A stretch of 64,000 nt of DNA from Methylophilus sp. Leaf416 (GTDB taxonomy: Bacteria > Pseudomonadota > Gammaproteobacteria > Burkholderiales > Methylophilaceae). Position 1 is the first letter of the stretch; the number at the start of each line of letters is the position of its first letter. Below, in pieces: positions 60,248 through 64,000 of this stretch. The notes under the pieces were generated by a model, which was given only the letters and a program-made list of their open reading frames with translations, was not told the origin of the DNA and made no database searches. Position numbers and translations under genes: made by a program. Where the stretch lies: the NCBI RefSeq assembly GCF_001424665.1, contig NZ_LMQS01000003.1, positions 357,189-421,188 on the forward strand, written 5' to 3'.

Positions 60248-60670
60248 TTACCAGCTGGTAATATCCTGCGACTCATCATTGCCGCCCACCTGGCCGTCTT
60301 TGCCATAGCTGAATAAATCATACTCGCCATGCTGGCCTGGAAAACGATACTGGTAAGGCTTGCCCCAAGGATCGTTGGGCACACCTTTCTTCAGATAAGG
60401 CCCGCTCCAGCGCGTGTCATTATCGGTGTTCGCCATCAGGGCATTCAGCCCCTGCTCGGTAGATGGATAATGGCCGACATCCAGGCGGAACTGGTCCAAT
60501 GACTGCTCAAGCGCTGCGATTTGTGCCTTGGCCGTCTTTACTTCTGATTTGCCAATCTGCTGGAAATACTTGGGACCGACATAGCCTGCCAGTAAGCCGA
60601 TAATGACCATTACCACCAGTAATTCGAGTAAGGTAAACCCGGCAATGCTTCTGACCGAACGCAGCGTCAT
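60248..60670 (-). CDS. gspG: GspG, major pseudopilin
   Basis: 140 residues from the ATG at 60670, chosen because GGAG lies 9 bases upstream; the ATG at 60685 has none. The prepilin site is IAG/FTLLELLVVMVIIGLLAG, with Glu5. The body has GHYPSTEQGLNALMA, the Ca-site-like DPWGKPYQYRFPGQHGEYDLFSYGKDG and the end NDESQDITSW, all typical GspG hallmarks. It is first gene of the cluster, with a 14-bp inverted repeat upstream. Confidence 0.95.
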   Translation of the reverse strand: MTLRSVRSIAGFTLLELLVVMVIIGLLAGYVGPKYFQQIGKSEVKTAKAQIAALEQSLDQFRLDVGHYPSTEQGLNALMANTDNDTRWSGPYLKKGVPNDPWGKPYQYRFPGQHGEYDLFSYGKDGQVGGNDESQDITSW

Positions 60671-60745
60671 CCAATATTTCTCCATGAAAATTTGATGACA
60701 ATACTAAGCAGTTCAGATTGCAGAAAAGTGGCAGCAATGTGACAA

Positions 60746-60785
60746 ATCGCCATAATTGTAAATTTATATTAACAATTATGGCGAT
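60746..60785. promoter_or_regulatory. 14-bp perfect inverted repeat upstream of gspG
   Basis: ATCGCCATAATTGT and ACAATTATGGCGAT with a 12-base AT-rich spacer, in the 187-base gap between the ABC exporter stop and the gspG start. No T-run follows. It may be an operator for the secretion cluster or an inefficient terminator. Confidence 0.6.
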
Positions 60786-60857
60786 GAGTAATTTGGAGAG
60801 TTGCTAACTTTTAAAGTTGGCTAGCCAAGTTGCAGAAACAAGATATTTAGAAGCTCA

Positions 60858-62687
60858 CTATTCACCTAGAAAACCACCACTTTGATGCGCCCAGAGTTTG
60901 GCGTAAATACCATTCAGCTTGAGTAATTCATGATGGGTGCCGGTTTCTACGATATGACCTTTATCGAGGACTACCAGTTTATCCATCGCGGCAATGGTGG
61001 AAAGCCGGTGTGCAATGGCAATTACGGTTTTACCTTCCATCAATTGCGACAGATGATGCTGGATAGCCTGCTCAACTTCTGAATCCAGCGCGCTAGTCGC
61101 TTCATCCAGTACCAGGATAGGCGCATTTTTAAGCATCACGCGCGCAATAGCGATACGCTGGCGCTGGCCGCCGGAGAGTTTTACCCCGCGTTCACCTACG
61201 TGGGCATCATAGCCGGTGCGACCTTTGGCATCCCTGAGTGTCTGGATAAAGTCGTGCGCTTCCGCCCGTTTGGCAGCAGCCACCATGTCTTCCTCAGTCG
61301 CGTCAGGGCGGCCATAGAGAATATTCTCGCGCACTGAACGATGCAGCAAGGAAGTATCCTGCGTCACCATACCGATCTGCTGACGCAAAGAATTCTGTTT
61401 AACGCTAGCTATCGACTGGCCATCAATGCGTATTTGGCCGGACTGGATATCATAAAAACGCATTAACAGATTAACGATGGTTGATTTACCTGCGCCGGAA
61501 CGTCCCACTAAACCTACTCGTTCACCCGGCCGGATATTCAAATCAAAACTTTGTAGCAGAGGTGTCTGTTGTGCATAGGCAAAATCCACCTGATCAAACC
61601 TGACTTCGCCTTTTGGCACTGAAAGTGCCGGCGCATCAGGCTGATCAACCACATCATTGATGACAGATAAGGTATTTACGCCATCCTGCACCGTACCAAT
61701 TTGCTCATACAGGGAAGTAAGCTCCCACATCACCCAGTGAGAAATCCCATTTAGCCTTAAACTCATTGCCATCACAGCAGCCACCGCGCCAGCGGCTACC
61801 AGGCTTTGCGACCAAAGCCATAGCACCATGCCGCCACTGGCAATAATCAGGCACATATTTAAAAAGTGATTGATGCTCTCTACGCAACTGACCATGCGCA
61901 TCTGTCCATGTACGGTATCCAAAAACTCCTGCATGGCAGATTGCGCATACCCTGCTTCCCGTCCCGCATGCGAAAACAATTTGACTGTGGGGATATTGGT
62001 ATAGGCGTCGGTGATTCGCCCAGCCATCAATGCGCGTGCATCTGCCTGTTGCTGTGACACCTTGGCCAAGCGTGGAATAAAGTAAAAAAGCGCGCAGCCA
62101 TACAACAGCAGCCAACCGAGAAAAGGCAGCACCATCCATGGATGAAAGTTTCCGACAACCGTCACGATGGTGGTGAAATAGATCAGCACGTATACCATGA
62201 TGTCAGCCAGGATAAACCACACGTCTCTGACTGCCAGTGCAGTTTGCATCACCTTCGCGGAAACCCTTCCGGCAAACTCGTCCTGATAAAAGGACATACT
62301 CTGATTCAGCATATGCTGATGAAATTGCCAGCGCATGCGCATGGGGAAATTGCCCGCCAATGTTTGATGTTTAATCAGCGTTTGCAGCAGGATAATGACG
62401 GTACTACCCACCAGAATAGCGATTACCCAAGTCAACGTTTGTTGATGTGTATTCCACAACTGTTGGGGAGCAATCGCAGTCAGCTTATCCACCACCTTCC
62501 CCATCAGGGCAAAGAGTAATGCCTCAAATGCACCAATACAAGCGGTCAGTATGGTCATCAATAAGATGTACTTACGCATGCCATGTGAGCAGGCCCACAT
62601 AAATGGCCAGAATTTTGTCGGCAGGTTTTGAATAATTTCGTGCGGGAAAGGAGAAACCAATCCCTCAAATTTGGAAAACAATCGCAT
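60858..62687 (-). CDS. MsbA-like ABC exporter (half-transporter)
   Basis: 609 residues: six predicted membrane helices (IPHEIIQNL-type start, then LLMTILTACIGAFEALLFALM and others) and an ATPase domain with Walker A GRSGAGKST, signature LSGGQRQRIAIARVML, Walker B ILVLDEATSALDSE and a His switch IAIAHRLST. The substrate is unknown. It starts 2 bases after ispF, so it is co-transcribed with ispD-ispF. Confidence 0.9.
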   Translation of the reverse strand: MRLFSKFEGLVSPFPHEIIQNLPTKFWPFMWACSHGMRKYILLMTILTACIGAFEALLFALMGKVVDKLTAIAPQQLWNTHQQTLTWVIAILVGSTVIILLQTLIKHQTLAGNFPMRMRWQFHQHMLNQSMSFYQDEFAGRVSAKVMQTALAVRDVWFILADIMVYVLIYFTTIVTVVGNFHPWMVLPFLGWLLLYGCALFYFIPRLAKVSQQQADARALMAGRITDAYTNIPTVKLFSHAGREAGYAQSAMQEFLDTVHGQMRMVSCVESINHFLNMCLIIASGGMVLWLWSQSLVAAGAVAAVMAMSLRLNGISHWVMWELTSLYEQIGTVQDGVNTLSVINDVVDQPDAPALSVPKGEVRFDQVDFAYAQQTPLLQSFDLNIRPGERVGLVGRSGAGKSTIVNLLMRFYDIQSGQIRIDGQSIASVKQNSLRQQIGMVTQDTSLLHRSVRENILYGRPDATEEDMVAAAKRAEAHDFIQTLRDAKGRTGYDAHVGERGVKLSGGQRQRIAIARVMLKNAPILVLDEATSALDSEVEQAIQHHLSQLMEGKTVIAIAHRLSTIAAMDKLVVLDKGHIVETGTHHELLKLNGIYAKLWAHQSGGFLGE

Positions 62688-62689
62688 GG

Positions 62690-63175
62690 TTAAAGGTGTG
62701 TATAAATCAGAACAACGGCTTCGGCAGCAATGCCCTCACCACGACCAGTAAAGCCTAGCCTTTCAGTGGTAGTCGCTTTTACGTTAATAAAATCAATGCC
62801 GACCTGACAGTCACCGGCAATATTCTCTCGTATGCTATTAATATAAGGCCCGAGTCTAGGAGCTTCACAGATCACAGTTGCATCAACATTGCCAATATGA
62901 AACCCCTTCTTACTCAGCAATTCCACCACATGCCTTAATAACTCACGTGAATCTATGCCTTTATAACGCATCTCCGATGGGGGGAAATGCTTACCGATAT
63001 CGCCGAGCGCCGCAGCCCCTAATAACGCATCACAAATAGCATGCAGCAGCACATCGGCATCCGAATGTCCGTCCAAACCGAGTGGATGAGGAATATTTAC
63101 ACCACCGATAATGCAATCGCGGCCGCTTACTAGCCCATGCACATCAAAGCCGTGACCAATTCTAAAGGGCGTCAT
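62690..63175 (-). CDS. ispF: IspF, 2C-methyl-D-erythritol 2,4-cyclodiphosphate synthase
   Basis: 161 residues, the usual length. It has the zinc-site pattern RIGHGFDVH (Asp, His), [30 protein letters not shown] and, near the C-terminus, [26 protein letters not shown]. It catalyses the fifth step of the MEP isoprenoid pathway in the cytoplasm. Its start overlaps the ispD stop as ATGA. Confidence 0.98.
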   Translation of the reverse strand: MTPFRIGHGFDVHGLVSGRDCIIGGVNIPHPLGLDGHSDADVLLHAICDALLGAAALGDIGKHFPPSEMRYKGIDSRELLRHVVELLSKKGFHIGNVDATVICEAPRLGPYINSIRENIAGDCQVGIDFINVKATTTERLGFTGRGEGIAAEAVVLIYTHL

Positions 63176-63903
63176 AAATTTCCTGTATCGCTCAAACTTA
63201 AAGTTGCTGTTTCGGTGTGTGCAGACTGCATTAACGCAGCAACCACCTTTAAATCTTGTGGGTAGGTGATTTTCATATTTTTTAAATCGCCCAGAACCAA
63301 TTTAGGTTGATAACCCATCCACTCCATGGCTTGTGCCTCATCTGTCGGATGCCGCTGTAAATAAGTGGTTAATGCCTGTTGCAACTGATCATGCCTGAAC
63401 ATTTGAGGCGTTTGTGCCTGCCATAATTTTTCGCGGGGAATGGTTTCACTGATAAAGGCGTTTGCATCGGCACGCTTCAGAGTATCAGCCAGTGGTAACG
63501 CGAGAATGGCACCAACATCTTTATCTGATATCGCATTGATCAGGCGATTAATCATTGCCTGATCGATGCCTGGTCTAGCCGCATCATGTACCAGTATCCA
63601 ATCGTCAGCCTCTATGGAAGCTGCTATTGCCTTTAAACCATTGAGTACACTGGTCGCACGCGTTTCTCCACCCACTGACATTACGCGTGTTTTATGACAA
63701 TCGTTCAGCAGTGCAGGTTTCCAATATGGATCATTTTCAGAAATCACAATGACAATACTTGAGATTTCAGGCATCCCTTCAAAAACATCAATTGCATGCC
63801 GCATTAATGGTTTGCCATTCAGCATCAAATACTGCTTGGGAGTTTCTGATTGCATGCGAGTGCCATGCCCTGCACTGGGAATTAAGACATGATATTTAGC
63901 CAT
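63172..63903 (-). CDS. ispD: IspD, 2-C-methyl-D-erythritol 4-phosphate cytidylyltransferase
   Basis: 243 residues. The nucleotide-binding loop is PSAGHGTRM followed by PKQYL, where PAAG is more usual. The substrate motif HDAARP is present, along with the family strands [17 protein letters not shown] and [11 protein letters not shown]. It makes CDP-methylerythritol in the MEP pathway. The start ATG at 63903 has a GGATGG upstream. It is directly upstream of and overlaps ispF. Confidence 0.98.
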   Translation of the reverse strand: MAKYHVLIPSAGHGTRMQSETPKQYLMLNGKPLMRHAIDVFEGMPEISSIVIVISENDPYWKPALLNDCHKTRVMSVGGETRATSVLNGLKAIAASIEADDWILVHDAARPGIDQAMINRLINAISDKDVGAILALPLADTLKRADANAFISETIPREKLWQAQTPQMFRHDQLQQALTTYLQRHPTDEAQAMEWMGYQPKLVLGDLKNMKITYPQDLKVVAALMQSAHTETATLSLSDTGNL

Positions 63904-63944
63904 CCATCCATTTTAACATGCCATGCTTAGCAACTTGTTCCCGG

Positions 63945-63964
63945 ATTAGCCCTAATGGGTTAAT
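63945..63964. promoter_or_regulatory. ATTAGCCC/GGGTTAAT inverted repeat upstream of ispD
   Basis: 8-bp arms with one G/T position and a 4-base spacer, 42-61 bases upstream of the ispD start. It resembles TAGCCC-aacc-GGGCTA at 49288-49303. Confidence 0.35.
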
Positions 63965-64000
63965 GACATGCTTGTTTTGGATGCTTATGATGCAAGCAAA

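Noticed and set aside
1..64000. CRISPR arrays, tRNA/rRNA genes, insertion sequences, prophage
   Set aside because: No regularly spaced repeats, cloverleaf-like stretches or transposase/integrase proteins were seen on either strand.

Overview
The window looks like a chromosome segment of a methanol-oxidising betaproteobacterium, most likely Methylophilaceae. The reason is a complete Ca-type methanol dehydrogenase cluster (mxaFJGIRSACKLD) beside a PEP-CTERM/EPS-type gene set and a betaproteobacterial type II secretion-like cluster. Assignment below family level is not possible from what is seen here. No rRNA, tRNA, CRISPR array, transposase or phage gene was seen.

Region 1 (1-13.9 kb, all minus strand) is the mxa cluster. 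mxaF encodes the large PQQ subunit, followed by mxaJ, mxaG (cytochrome cL), mxaI (small subunit) and the maturation genes mxaR, S, A, C, K, L, D. After these come a small secreted protein, a thioredoxin-like protein, two YVTN beta-propeller proteins, and the start of a MoxY/LapD-type sensor that runs off the left edge. Region 2 (14.2-18.8 kb, plus strand) is divergent from mxaF. It holds a NarL-type histidine kinase, a small exported protein, a LuxR-type response regulator, an ABC-2 permease and a GldG-like protein.

Region 3 (19-26.4 kb, minus) runs from a DUF2341/LamG-ExbB fusion through two ExbD, TonB, a putative porin, a coiled-coil periplasmic protein and a PEP-CTERM-type CAAX membrane protein to an EpsD-type PPIase lipoprotein. 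Region 4 (26.6-33.4 kb, minus) encodes a very large secreted nuclease and a secreted 5'-nucleotidase, both ending in RTX/type I secretion tails, interleaved with two PEP-CTERM proteins. A plus-strand alpha/beta hydrolase follows. Region 5 (34.9-46.7 kb, minus) is a two-partner secretion pair: a FhaC/ShlB transporter and a 3349-residue filamentous-haemagglutinin-like adhesin. Region 6 (46.8-50.3 kb, minus) has an unrecognised 491-residue secreted protein, a PEP-CTERM protein and an EpsA-type LuxR regulator.

Region 7 (50.5-60.7 kb) has a lytic transglycosylase (plus) and then a ten-gene type II secretion / type IV pilus hybrid cluster (minus). Region 8 (60.9-63.9 kb, minus) is ispD-ispF plus an MsbA-like ABC exporter.

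The most interesting signal is a repeated palindromic element, CGGACTAG/CTAGTCCG. It occurs in front of regions 3, 4 and 5 and of the PEP-CTERM gene of region 6, next to the EpsA-like LuxR gene. I infer one surface/secretome regulon in which secreted nuclease and nucleotidase, a TonB-energised outer-membrane porin, PEP-CTERM proteins and a giant adhesin are co-controlled. It may serve extracellular nucleic-acid or phosphorus scavenging, or biofilm formation.
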